Source of the DNA: Gnetum montanum | Lineage: Eukaryota; Streptophyta; Gnetopsida; Gnetales; Gnetaceae | Length of the DNA: 34,270 nucleotides | NCBI GenBank assembly: GCA_015680685.1 | Contig: MNCI01035304.1 | Location: 1 to 34,270, forward strand | Reading direction: 5' to 3' | Shown: in pieces, positions 20,279 to 31,229 of the stretch | How the letters are laid out: every line of letters starts with the position of its first letter | How positions within the stretch are numbered: the first letter of the stretch is position 1 | Translations under genes and position numbers: made by a program | The notes under the pieces: generated by a model | Databases searched by the model: none | Seen by the model: the letters and a program-made list of their open reading frames with translations, nothing else | Told to the model about the DNA's origin: nothing

Positions 20279-21043
20279 AATATAATAATATGTATTTCTT
20301 TTCCTTAAAAATAGAATATGCATGTTTTACCTATCATGAAATTGCTATGCCTTATCATTTTGTTGATGCTTCAAAAGGAGTAGAATAGTGGATGATTATA
20401 GAATCATGTGATATTAGTTTATTTGTTACTAATGGTTTATTGGCTCAAATAGGAAAGTTACATGATCCTAAATGATCAAAATTTGGACTTCAACCTCTAG
20501 TTTATAAATACTCTTGTACCTTAAGTTATGTTTGGATTAGTTATGGCTCATTAATTTTAACTTTATTTTTGAACATATAAAGCGTAGCTCTTAATGAAAT
20601 GTAGATTTTCATCATTAGCCCTATGAAAATAATTCCAAGAGATGTGTATTTCTTAAAGCTAACTATATCTCTATGGGATTTTCACTTGATGTTTATCTCA
20701 CAAAATTTTTTTCTATTGTTTTGATAGATCCTTTAAATGATCCCCTTTTTTTTGGATGTTGTCCACAAAGAGGGAGAGTTTTTATGACGTTTTTGTTACA
20801 AAGATAGTTTTTGCTCTTTATAGTCTCATTTTTATATTTCATGAATTTTGTATGATATACCTTAAAGCCATTATTTGAGTGATCATCATGCTTATCATTA
20901 GAATTTATCTATCTTAATTACTTCATTTTTTCAATCCTTTTTGTTCATGTCCAAAAAGGGCAAGAAGTGGTGAGTAGCTATATTGCTATATTTTATGATT
21001 TCATGAGTATATTCATCCATTTTATTAAGCTTTGAAAATTACT
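20279..21043 (+). other. Element B: 3' internal region with upstream polypurine tracts
   Basis: Begins with the AATAT duplication copy (20279-20283). No pol or env motif is found. Two purine tracts, AAAGAGGGAGAG (20767-20778) and AAAAAGGGCAAGAAG (20953-20967), resemble the additional upstream PPTs described for Sirevirus-type copia elements. Together with 3959-5126 this leaves B only about 1.9 kb of non-gag interior. Confidence 0.65.
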
Positions 21044-21056
21044 AGAAAGGAGGAGG
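21044..21056 (+). other. Element B: main polypurine tract
   Basis: AGAAAGGAGGAGG lies one base before TGTTGACC, the start of the 3' LTR. Position and composition are those of a plus-strand primer site. Confidence 0.88.
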
Positions 21057-21057
21057 T

Positions 21058-22372
21058 TGTTGACCTTTTGGGATGTCAAAACCTTAAGAAAATTGAATAA
21101 TAAAGGATGTTTACATTGTGAAAGGATAATATTATGAACAAGCACTCTATAAGCAATGAACAAGGACTTCATAGAGCAATGGCAAGAATGAAGATTTAGA
21201 CAAAGACTTAATAATATGCATGGTCAAGGACCTCATAAGAAAATTAGGAGCAAAAGAAAAGGACTCAAAAATGAGAGCTACAAAAAGATGACAAAGTTGG
21301 AGTTACAAGAATTCAAGGGAGCATGGACAAGTATGAAGAATTCAAGCTAAATGTGTTTGTTTGGTTAAAATTTTTTGGAGATGATTCTTGGCTATTTTGG
21401 CATGTTTCTAAGTGTTTTTGGGTCATTTTGATGAGTCTAGGAGGTTATAAGACCTTTGGGGACTTGTTTGAAGGAATCTAGAGGCTCGTAGCATCAAAAT
21501 GAGTAGTTTCATTTTTGGGCCTTATAGATTAGACGTCTCCTCAAAGACATATTCCCAAAGACATCTTCCCTAAAGAGTAGGTGTCTTCTAAAAATAGGAG
21601 ATGTCTTCTACTAAAAGAGGACATCTTACTTTCAAAAGATACATCTCCCTAATTTTGAGGCTGATTTTAAGAAGATGTTTCAATATCGAAGGAGATGTCT
21701 ACAATACCCATTAGGTAACCGTTGCATGCATTTCAAGGAATTCTTGGAAACTCTAATGCCATAAGAAGACATCAAACTTCTTGGGAATGAAGCAATCAAT
21801 ATTCATATTCAAGCTCCTAATTATCTATTCTTTGAAATATTAATTTTCTCTTCATTGAACTATGATTTTCTTATAGTATTGCTTATTGTATTGAAGTGAG
21901 ATTCAACTATAAGAACTCTATAAATTAGTTACATTCTTTCCTTGTGATTTTGTTTCTATTTTTGTTGCCCCTATTGGGATTGATGTGCTTCTTATGAGAA
22001 GGAATCATCCTTGAGCTTGTTGGGATTCTGTAGGATTAAGTGTTGATGTAGCACCATAATACTCCAAAGAGGAGATTAAGTTGTAAAGGTTGTGGGATCT
22101 TGGAAATCACTTTCTAAGCTTGTTGGGACATTGCATGATTAAGTAGATTTGTGGCATCATATCATTCTAAAGTAAAGCTTAGACATTGTATAGGGTGTGG
22201 TACCCCTCAAATGACATTTTAAGATAGATAAAGTCTGGAGGTGTGCAAGCAATCTACCCTTTGATTATGGAGCACCCAAGTTGGGGAACCACATAAAATT
22301 GGTGTGTGCTTTTGTTGAAGAATTTTTGACTTGGGGAACTTATTCACCCCCTTCTAAGTTCTACGATCATCA
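21058..22372 (+). mobile_element. Element B: 3' LTR (1315 bp)
   Basis: Starts TGTTGACC and ends GATCATCA. It matches 1201-2571 throughout. It has the palindrome cluster (about 21529-21705) and the degenerate direct duplication of about 100 bp (about 22018-22113 and 22118-22210), but only one copy of the 46-bp unit. The copia polymerase of element A resumes within a few bases downstream, after ATAAA (22373-22377), the mutated duplication. Confidence 0.93.
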
Positions 22373-22377
22373 ATAAA

Positions 22378-22980
22378 TAGAATTCTTGATATAGTATTTG
22401 CAATAGTCTTAATTTATAGATATGAGTCAAAAGTAAAAGAATCACCAACCTAAAAGAAGTTTACAATATCTAAAAGGCATTACTAGTAATGGGCTATGAT
22501 ATCTAAAAAGTAGAACTTTTGAATTAAAATCATTTAGAGATGCATATTGGGTAGGAAATAAAGATGATTAGAAATTCACTAGTGGAAATTATTATTTTCT
22601 TGGTAATAGAATAATATCATGGCTAAGAATAAAGTAGAAAATTTTGGCCTTGTCTTTGACCAAAGAAGAATATGTTGTAGTATCATATTGTTGTACATAA
22701 ATTATCTAGATGAGGGAAGTATTAAAGCTCTTTGGTATAGCATTCTCTAATCAAATAATTATTTATTGTGATAATAATGTTGCTACCTCTATCTCCAAAA
22801 ATCCCATTTCTCATCGTAAAACTAAACATATTAAGATTAAATATAATTTTCTCTAAGATCAAGTAGAGTTGCAAATGGTAAAATTATCATATATTTTTAC
22901 AATGGCTTTAAATAAATAAATATTTCTATATCTAAGAACATTTCTAGATGTGACTACTTTATCCAAACATACATAAGCTT
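22378..22980 (+). pseudogene. Element A: copia RT end and RNase H, decayed
   Basis: This resumes exactly where the reading stopped at 1198. ILDIVFAIVLIYRYES and KESPT match the last RT block. Then FELKSFRDAYWVG (first RNase H Asp region), FTSGNYYFLGNRIISW, LTKEEYVV (Glu), IIYCDNNVATSISKNP (Asp) and SHRKTKHIKIKYNFL follow in the order of copia RNase H. At least one frameshift (near 22480) and several stops are present. It ends about 22930 with the LSYIFTMALNK segment. Confidence 0.9.
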
Positions 22981-24270
22981 CTAAAACTCTTAGTAGTTTA
23001 AAGATTTATTATGATCTAATGAGATTTGTTGCAAGGGAAGTAGGTAAGATTATATTATAGGAAAGTATGATAGTTTCAAGAAGCTAGAAGAACTAGAAGC
23101 TCACGTTGAGTTTGTTGAATCCTTAGAGTGATATATCCTATGGATTTATGCATTCCCTCATAGGGATAATGCCTAGAGGATGACCTTGATTTTGGCTCTA
23201 AGAATGAAGGATGCAATAACTCTTATGTAAATTATATGGTCTCAATAACATGCTCTATATAGCATATTATTTCTTTAGGTGTTTGGGATGCCAAAGGCCT
23301 TTATCTTTGTTGCTGTAGGTATTCCTACTATTTTTGCATCATAATCCTTTCCACCTCCTTACTAAAATTGGTCTAGCCATTTCACTCTATTCTAGCTTGA
23401 ATATTTGCCAATGCTCAATTCTTCTCCACCTAGTACTTCTTAGTTATTTCCCAAGCTCTCTAAAAGTCTCTTGTTTTATTCAAAAGCTATTATGATTATC
23501 CATAGTTATGATGCTTTATGTGTTTCTAATTGATTCTCTAATCTATGCTTGGTATGGCAAGTTATTTTTCTCATTATTACTATTGAATTCTAAAATTAAT
23601 AGTTTAATGACAAAGAGGATTGACATGATTTTCAAATTTTCTTTTATCTGTATCTCTTATCTATATTTATCACTTATATTTATCTCTATGTTTTGAGCTT
23701 AATCTATTTATTATTAGGGAGAGCTTCTTTTCACCTTTCTTGATAAAAAGAGGGAGTGATGAATGATGTGATTATGTATGAGTTATTTTATTAGAAAAAG
23801 TGAAGATGATTTCTCTATTTTTCAATAAGCTTGTAGCTTTTCTAATCTTTTTTATGCTTGGCTAATCTATTTTCATCTATTTTAGTTATAACACATTATA
23901 GTGTACTTTTAACTGCTTGATTGATTATGAGCTGTGTGTATATGATTAGAAGGATATGGTGTTTATTTATTTTTTAACTTAATTGATTGGATTATGAGCC
24001 TAATTATTATGAGCTATGTTATGATGATAATTTGGTTGTCTTTAACTAGTAGTATGCTTTTTATGCTTGAATGAATATTTGTTGTTAAGAACTTTCTAAT
24101 ATAAGCTTAATAAGTTCTTTGATTATAATTTGTATGTTTAAGATGAATTGATCTATGTAATCCTAGGCTTGAATATACTTGTTTTCCCAACCATGCCTAT
24201 ATACTTGGCTTTGTATGATCCTTCTTTGTTCTCTCTCATTTAAGCTTACATTATGAGCTCTCCTAATCTC
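22981..24270 (+). other. Element A: 3' region, no assignable gene
   Basis: This is 1.3 kb between RNase H and the LTR. A hydrophobic 62-codon frame at 23508-23696 is too AT-driven to call. A purine tract AAAAAGAGGGAG at 23745-23756 looks like an additional upstream PPT. A long 3' region with extra PPTs is a feature of Sirevirus-type copia elements, so A may belong there. Confidence 0.5.
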
Positions 24271-24283
24271 AAAAAGGGGGAGA
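24271..24283 (+). other. Element A: polypurine tract
   Basis: AAAAAGGGGGAGA followed by T and TGTTGGG is the usual arrangement at the 3' LTR of plant copia elements. Confidence 0.85.
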
Positions 24284-24284
24284 T

Positions 24285-24410
24285 TGTTGGGTGTTTTAAG
24301 CTCATTTAAGCCCCTTATAGAAGAACTACCCACCAAGATAACTTTATCTAAATGTTTTGCTCATGACAAAGATCATTTCAAGTGAGATTACCTAAAGTTA
24401 TGAGCATGAA
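24285..24410 (+). mobile_element. Element A: start of 3' LTR, right end not found
   Basis: TGTTGGGTGTTTTAAGC follows the PPT, so an LTR should start here. Gypsy-like open reading appears from about 24410, so the LTR is either very short or truncated at its right side. No partner copy exists in the window, so the end cannot be fixed. Confidence 0.5.
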
Positions 24411-25504
24411 TACAAAGGAATAATAAAAACAAGAATAAAAAATCCAATTCAAATGTAGTAAAAGAAAATATTCAAATAACTACTATAGCTGTAGTGAAGA
24501 AAAATATTAGCATTGGTAAAGTTAGGTTTGAGAAAATTTCAATTTTTTTATTGATTTTTAAAGGTTCAAGTAAAGAACAAAAGATTCAATTTTTGAATAA
24601 TAGTGGAGAAAGTGGTAATTTTATTTAATCAACTTTAATTAATTCATTGATTTTAAGCTTACCTTTGAAGAAAGTTATTATAATAGAACTTGGAGATGGA
24701 ACGACTCTAAGCAATCATACTAGGTATGGAAAAATTATCTTTACCTTGTAGGATATTTCTTTCATTAATGAATTCTTTGAATTTAAATTAGAAGATATTG
24801 ATGTAATCTTAGGAATGTCCTTTCTACAAATATTTGATATTAGTATCCACTTTGGAACTCATGTTTTAGAAGTACCAACCACAGACAGAGTCAGGGTTCT
24901 ACGAGGGGTAGGAATAGTTGAAAAAATTGACATGATAACTATTAAGTAAGCTAAGTGACCAGTCAAGAAGCATGCTACTATGTTAGTTATAAAGGTAACT
25001 CAATCTCCAGTATTGAAATTTCAAATGAACTTGAACAATATAAAGATTCAGTATTCAGTGAAACTAGGGAACTACCTTCAAAAAGAACTATAGAACATAC
25101 AGTTGATATTTTTCCATAGTACACATTTAGTTTCAAAAGCCCCTTATAGATTTTCCATCTTAGAATTAAGAGAATTAAAAGTACAATTAGACCAACTATT
25201 GAAAGAAGGGAAGAGTTGACCTAGTATCGTTCATTAGGTTGTACTATTCTTATTTTTGAAAAAGAACGATGGTACATTAAGGTTATGCATTAATTATAGG
25301 ATTTTGAATAAAGTAACGATTTAAAATACCTATCGCTTACCTAGGATCGATGACCTACTTGATCAACTTACTAAAGCATGTTATTTCTCTAAGATCAATT
25401 TAAAATTGGGTTATCATCAAATATGGATTAAGAAAGAAGATGGTGAGAAAATTGCATTCAGAAGTAGGTACATATTATATGAATTTGTAGTAACTATAAT
25501 GCCT
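24410..25504 (+). pseudogene. Element E: chromovirus-like gypsy protease and RT, truncated
   Basis: Protease part: NNSGESGNFI at about 24595 stands where the family has DSGASHNFI, then LGDGTTLSNHTRYGKI, LEDIDVILGMSFLQ (about 24795-24838). RT part: SKAPYRFSILELRELKVQL (about 25134-25190), FLKKNDGTLRLCINYRILNK (about 25253-25312), LPRIDDLLDQL, YFSKINLKLGYHQIWIKKED (about 25381-25440), and it stops at YEFVVTIMP, one block before the catalytic YxDD. The protease catalytic Asp is lost and stops occur, for example after KVTI. The abrupt end at 25504 coincides with the start of the left inverted arm. Confidence 0.85.
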
Positions 25505-26881
25505 AGAAAATTCTATCACTAGAAAACTAAAAATTCTAGGTGAAACAGTTTTAATCTTGGATCCCAAGGGCCCCTAAGAAAGAGGATCCAAGGCATCTTG
25601 GATGGTCTTTTCGATCAACCAAGGACTTGGGGAGTCTTAACAGGGGTAAACGATCTAGATAATAATATAGATCTGTTCAAAGAAAATGCATAGAAATTAA
25701 CTGTAAAATAAATTTTACATAACAGAAAAATGAAAAATTTATTGAAATAATAGAATATTCAAAGTATGAAGCTTAAAAGTGTACAAATTACATGTCCAAA
25801 TTCATAGAGAGTTGCAAGAATAAAGTTTGAAGATTGTTGAACCTGGTAGGTCATATTTTGCAGTCAATCTTATGATCCAAGTATTTTCCAACTTCAATAA
25901 TCAAAAATTGCTTCTAGTTCTTAGGTTGGATCTATAATGTTGGTTACAAGGAAGGGTAAAAAATGTTTTTGAATTTTTTGAAATTTTTGGAAATATGCTC
26001 AAAATCTCAAATGCCCAATTAGCTATCAATTTGCTCCAAAAGACTTAGAAATATCAAAGGTTTTAGGTGTTCAAGGTTACAAAAGGTGGAACCAAGAAAT
26101 TTTTTTAATGATTGAAGAATTTCTTGTGGAACCTATTCAATGTATTTAAATTTTGATTTTATAGTCTATATGGTTGCTAGTTTTTTCTTGCAAATTTTTA
26201 TCATGATTACTAATAGATTGGTGTGATTTACAAGTGTGATAGACCATCATTTTCATTGAAATTGCCATTTATATTAAGTTTTGATATACCCAGGCCACCA
26301 AAACAACACTGGATATCATAAATAGTAAATGGACATTTGGAACTACATTGGCTTCATCCAACAATGATAGCTTTGTTGGGACTATAGTAGAATTTTTGAA
26401 GCAATGCTAGCTAAGATGGAGAAACAAAACCTCAACCACTTCAATGCTAGCCTTGCAAAAGAAAAAAAATCCAACAACTTCAATGCTATCCTTGTGGCAT
26501 CCATGTTGAGGGTAATGGAAACTATGTTGGCCATTGTCAGGAAAATGAAAACCCAACACTTCCAACATTGGATGTGGATGGTTCCAGCGTAGTTGTGGCT
26601 ATGACTAATGTAAAACCCATGAAAATACCAAATTTGGCAATTCTCAAGGCATTTTAAGCCTTCCCAAGATCAAATATAGACATGAAATTACTTATTCTAC
26701 CTAGGAAGTGAGACTATAATAACTTATGAGGTATTTCTCAGCCCCAAAAGTTCAGGCATGTGAGATTACAGCTCATGGCCTACAAACCTTATATTTTACA
26801 ATGAAATTCTAGCCTTAAGTGTAAGGGTGAAGGTAATAATGCTAACAAGGTTGCAACATGAATTTTCTTAGTGGTGTTTCA
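25502..26881 (+). repeat. Left arm of a 1.38-kb inverted repeat
   Basis: From CCTAGAAAATTC at 25502 to GGTGTTTCA at 26881, the sequence aligns with the reverse complement of 32846-34225 along its whole length, with clear divergence and small indels. Good anchors are CTTGGATCCCAAGGGCC (25556), GTGTACAAATT (about 25779), CATGATTA (about 26200), GTAGTTGTGGCTA (about 26590) with ACCCATGAAAATGCC/ACC following, and TTTTCTTAGTGGTGTTTCA (26863). In this orientation it has LTR-like ends only on the right (…TTTCA); the left end has lost or never had the TG seen on the other arm. Short open frames such as 26404-26592 are incidental. Confidence 0.85.
25556..25592. other. Conserved hairpin near the outer end of the left arm
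   Basis: CTTGGATCC (25556-25564) and GGATCCAAG (25584-25592) form a perfect 9-bp stem with a 19-nt loop. The right arm has the same structure with an 11-bp stem. Confidence 0.8.
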
Positions 26882-27725
26882 TTGGCTTCACTTTGTTGAT
26901 GTTTGTAGGATTGACCCAAGAGACATTGACAAAGAATACAAAACACCACTGTGGGTCCATCTCCAACATTTCCGCTTCACACTTGATTCCATTACTATTG
27001 AACCATGCAAACAATTGCTTGTGAGAATGAGACAAGATTATGGTAAGGTGATGGAGGTTGAAGGCTATACTTGGTCATGAGGGAGTGGTCATAGAATCAA
27101 CAATGAGTTTCAAATGTTGACATCATGATTATGATTATGGCAATGACATTTTGGCTAATTGATATGATCTTCATGCTTCATGCTTCGAAGTGTTGGTCAC
27201 TTGGTAATNGCATGATGAAGGAAACATCACATGGCCATAATGTAGAAGTGTTTTTTTTAGAATGAGAAACATTATTATTAGACTATGAAGTTGGAGTTAA
27301 GGAGGGGTAATGGTAATGATGTAAAATAAGCCCTCTTGGAATAGCAAGACAAGGTCAACAAATCTTATGTATTGAGATCATGTGGTAACTTGCTATCGTA
27401 ATGAGTTGCACATTTTTCGTGACCTTTCAAGTTTCATCCTACAAGCACAACTTCAAGAGAATAAGAAACAAGATAATGAAAAAATGTTGTTACAAGATGA
27501 TGCATAGGGCCACATGAGACAGCTAGCAAACCAAGTTATAATAGATCAACCTTGTTATAGCATAGGGAGGTCTATGTAATGTGCATTAGATTTACAGAGC
27601 TTACAATTCATTCATCATGCCAAAGAGAGAGAACTTAAGAGAGAGATAAGTAAAGATCATGTAGGCTTGATTACTATAGGTTGTAAAGGTTGGTGATGTA
27701 AATTGTTAGTTTGTACCTGTAAGAA
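26882..27725 (+). other. Unrecognised stretch inside the arms, possibly coding-derived
   Basis: It begins immediately inside the left arm. A 69-codon plus frame (26871-27080) reads unusually protein-like (FVDVCRIDPRDIDKEYKTPLW, CKQLLVRMRQDYGKVMEVEG). Further plus-strand segments at 27400-27480 (ELHIFRDLSSFILQAQLQEN) and 27600-27650 (HHAKERELKREISKDH) do too, and the compositional feel is of a decayed gag or other protein. I recognise no family. One ambiguous base (n) is at 27209. Confidence 0.45.
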
Positions 27726-27729
27726 AACT

Positions 27730-28960
27730 ATGTTAGATGTAGTCTAAGAAAACTAAGGTTTTTAGATAGGAATGGTTGACTGGATTGGCCAATTCATTTC
27801 TATTCATGTCTACCACTCTGAAGGCTCCATTGTCATAGGCCTTGATGACCAAGAAAGACCTCTTTGAGTTAGTTGAGAACTTTTCCACTTACTCATGAAA
27901 AGCCTTAAGGATTAGGTCTCCCTCCATCTTTTGTTTGTTTAGGTCATGGTGATGTTGTTTCTTCTACCTCTCTTGGTATCGTTTGATGTGAGTAAGCATT
28001 TGTATTCATTGCACTTCAATCAAATCTAGGATAATAGTATGCAACTCCTTATTTTGGTCATTGTTGATGAAGTCTGATATAGAAACTCTAAGTGATGGAA
28101 CTTGTAATTAAAGAGGAAAAATAACTTTAGATGTATAAACTAGGCTATATTGGATAACACCAGTTGTAGTTTGATAGGTAGTCTAATAGGCCCAAAGTAC
28201 GTGGACAAGCTACTCATGCCACTTATATTTGCTATTATTAAGAATCTTTTTAAGTAAGTTTCAACCTATCCCTTAGCTTCAAGGTAGTATGGTAACAAAA
28301 AGGAATGTTTGATGCCTAGGTATTGACAAAAGGCTTGTGTTTCTTGGCTACTAAACTATGGTCTATTATTTGTGACTATTGTCAAAGGTATGCCAAAATA
28401 GGCTATTATGTTATCCAATATGAACTTAGAAAATTCTTGAGACATTATTTTCCTTATGAGAATAGCTTCAACCCACTTTGTAAATTATTAAATTGTAGTA
28501 ATAATGAATCTATGCCTTGCAGAAGACTTAGGCATTTTAGGTTCAATAATTTCAAGTCTCTATCATTGAAATGACCAAGTTATCTAAGTAGTATGTAACT
28601 CAATTGGTGGCACATGTATTAGATTGCTATGTTGTGAACAAGTATCATAAGTTTTAACATTCTACAAGTAGTCACTCTTCATGTAGGGCTAGTAATAACC
28701 TAGTAATCTAATCTTGGTTGCCATGACTTTAGGTCCTATATATCCCGCACATATAGTCTCATGAACTTGCTCAAGGACTACGTAGTCTTTGATTTTACCC
28801 AAGCACATTAACATTAAAATATCATTTCAAGAAGTATTCAAGCCTTGTGAGGATTCATCATGCATCAAGTGAAACTTGATATCATCATACCACTCCTTTT
28901 GAATAGTGGTATTGATAGGGGCTATAGAGTTGCATTTAGTGTTCTATGTGATGGAAATAG
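27730..28960 (-). pseudogene. Element F: Tat-like gypsy integrase, decayed
   Basis: Read down the minus strand: ICAGYIGPKVMATKI (zinc domain, about 28760), SARHRFIITTI and FTKWVEAILI (core, about 28530-28470), AYFGIPLTIVTNNRP (about 28410; the second catalytic Asp is replaced, family D-N-G), LGIKHSFLLPYYLEAKG, PLQVPSLRVSISDF near 28090, and the C-terminal GDLILKAFHE, then DNGAFRVVDMNRNELANPVN (about 27840-27785). The NPVN ending is typical of Tat-branch integrases. Many stops and frame changes. Confidence 0.88.
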
Positions 28961-29749
28961 CATAGTTCATGGTTAAGAAAGATAACTTGCTAAGCACATC
29001 AGACATCACACTTAAGGATAAGGTTACAATGACATTAGCTAACATGTTCATGGTCTATCATATATTTTGGATACCAATGTCTAGAAATTATTGCATGAGT
29101 TACTTACATTAGTCATAATAAGGTTGCAAATGTTTGGACATACATGTATAAACCTTGGTCACTTGATTAACCAAAAGTTATGAATCACCCTCTATTATCA
29201 AGTGCTTGATTTCTCGGTAACAAGCTACTATAATTTCCCTAATTGATCCTTCATACTCCAACAAGTTGTTTGTATATGGGAAATAAAAATGTTAAACAAA
29301 GTATTGGATTTCACTAGATGGGAATGTTATGATGGTAGTAGCACTAGTCCCATGGATAGTTGAAGCTTTGTCAAAGTGCATAATTGCCTCATAGTCCTCA
29401 AGTACCTCACTAACAATGTTGACATGTTCATCCTAGAATTGAGGTTGAATGACTCCATGGTCTTTTACTGACTAATTGGTAAGTTGTGTAGCTATAGCTT
29501 GGCCTTTTTTGAGGCATGGGAGATGTAGTCAAGGTCAAATATGGCCATTATGGCTTTCCAACAAGATATGAAACTACTTTAATAGATATTGGTTTTTATG
29601 GATCTAAGCATGTTGTTCTTGCAAATGATAATGACTTGGCTCCTAAAGAGGTAGTATCTTCAATTCATCGACAAGAAGGCTAGGGCTAGACAATACTTCT
29701 TCACTTTTGTATATCGAGTCATAGGTAATCAACGGATGGCTTAGGTAGT
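28961..29749 (-). pseudogene. Element F: gypsy RNase H region, strongly decayed
   Basis: Minus-strand pieces matching the two-part RNase H of Tat elements: YCLALAFLSMN at about 29690 (end of the RT-linked RNase H), then SHIQTTCWSMKDQLGKL at about 29290-29230, where the family has CTNN-x-AEYEAL, and an LDKVYTCMSKHLQPYYD-like segment after 29160. Stops are frequent; active-site residues cannot be traced with confidence. Confidence 0.65.
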
Positions 29750-30960
29750 ATATGGGTAGCTCTACTCCATCATATTGTTACTATCAAAGTAGAGAGGAAA
29801 TGGATGTGTTAGAGATAGAAAGGTAGACATCAAAATGTTTATCATTTTATGGTGGATAGTCCATGGGTATTTGTGCAAACTCTTTATAAATGTTTTCAAA
29901 GGCTTCTTGGCATCAAACCATCCATTGATAATAGATTCCTTTTCTAAGAAAGTGTTGCATGGGTTGTAACTTATTTGTAAGCCTAGCAATGAACCTAGGG
30001 ATAAATTGTATTCTACTTGATAGTCCCCAAAGCTTCTTAAGAATAGTTGATACTATCAAGTTGGATATGGCTTTAACCTTATCAGGACTTTAGATACTAC
30101 AAAGCCAAGCATCTTACTAGTTTTAATACCAAAGACATACTTCTTGGAATTAAGCGTAAGCTCCTACTTGAGACATCATTTTAGCACAAGGTCAATGTTA
30201 TGTGCATGATTAGTGGTCATTTCGGATTTAACAACTATATCATCCACATAGTCATTAAGCAATCCTAGCATATAATTCCTAAAGATATACATCATGAATT
30301 GTTGATATGTTGCGCCTATGTTCTTTTAGACCAAAAGGCATCATGGTGTAGTAGAAGGTTCTCCAAGGGATTATGAACATCATATAGATTTGATGCTCCT
30401 AGTTAATCCTCAATTGGTTGTATCTCGATAATCCATCCATGAAAGATAACAAGGCATGTCCACTCATAGTATCAATAAGTTGGTCAATACTAAGCAAAGG
30501 GAAATCATCTTTGATAGTTACCTTATTCAAGTCTTTGAAGTCAATACATATGCATATAATCCCATTTTTCTTAGGGCCTACCACTATGGTGGACACCCAT
30601 TTTTCATAATCAATAGCTCGAATGAAACTAAATTGATATAGTTCTTGATTTCGTCATGAACTGTAGGGATAAATCTAGTCTAATCTTATAAATGTTTTGC
30701 TTAACTAGTTCAATACTAGGGTCAAGTATAATGTTATGTTGTACTAAGCATGGGTTGAGGCTAGGCATATCTTCATATGACTAGGCAAAGGCCTTAATGT
30801 TGTCTTGGAGGACCTTGGTGATGTCCTAATCCTATTGAGGTTTCAATGAGAAACATAGTTTCAGTGTTTTCTCCTCATTACTATGTGATATGATAGGGAC
30901 CTCAACTAGAGAGTCCTTGCTAATGTCACAAACCTTAAGATTAATGGTTTTAGCGAGGTT
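29750..30960 (-). pseudogene. Element F: Tat-like gypsy reverse transcriptase, decayed
   Basis: On the minus strand: KTLKLCFSLKP (about 30870), SYEDMPSLNPCLVQHNIILD (about 30785-30725; the YEDMPG block is typical of Tat elements), then 65 open codons from 30596 (VVGPKKNGIICICIDFKDLN, KDDFPLLSIDQLIDTMSGHA, LLSFMDGLSRYNQLRI). VVDDIVVKSEM at about 30250-30220 carries the catalytic YVDD region as VVDD. LNSKKYVFGIKTSKMLGFVV follows at about 30150, and the thumb/connection with NMMEQSYPYTT lies near 29760. Frame changes separate the pieces. No protease or gag can be read to its right, where tandem repeats begin. Confidence 0.88.
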
Positions 30961-31229
30961 ATCTAGCTAGTTGAGAGGTTTCTCTATTGAGGCTATGTGA
31001 TCATCTAGGCTTTTAGGCTCAAAATCTAGGTGATTAAGGTCAATGAATTATTTGACATCATCATTAGGTCCACTTAGGGTTAAAGGTAAACTAATTTACC
31101 TCCAAGTGTCCATACTTCAATCCTGCATATCAACCATAAGTGCATTAAGCAACACTTGTATGATAAAATGAGAAAATAATGCCAAAACAATGTAAATTAC
31201 TTTAGAAATTATGGATGGATAAACCAAAA
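30961..31229 (-). other. Element F: upstream of RT, unassigned
   Basis: Minus-strand text such as LTLSGPNDDVK and NHLDFEPKSLDDHIASIEKP around 31070-30970 reads like the linker before gypsy RT. Nothing is recognised further right. Confidence 0.45.

Noticed and set aside
23508-23696. Hydrophobic 62-codon frame as an env-like protein of element A
   Set aside because: Too short, AT-driven amino-acid content, and no signal or domain feature.
27209-27209. Ambiguous base n
   Set aside because: A single uncalled base, not a gap or biological feature.
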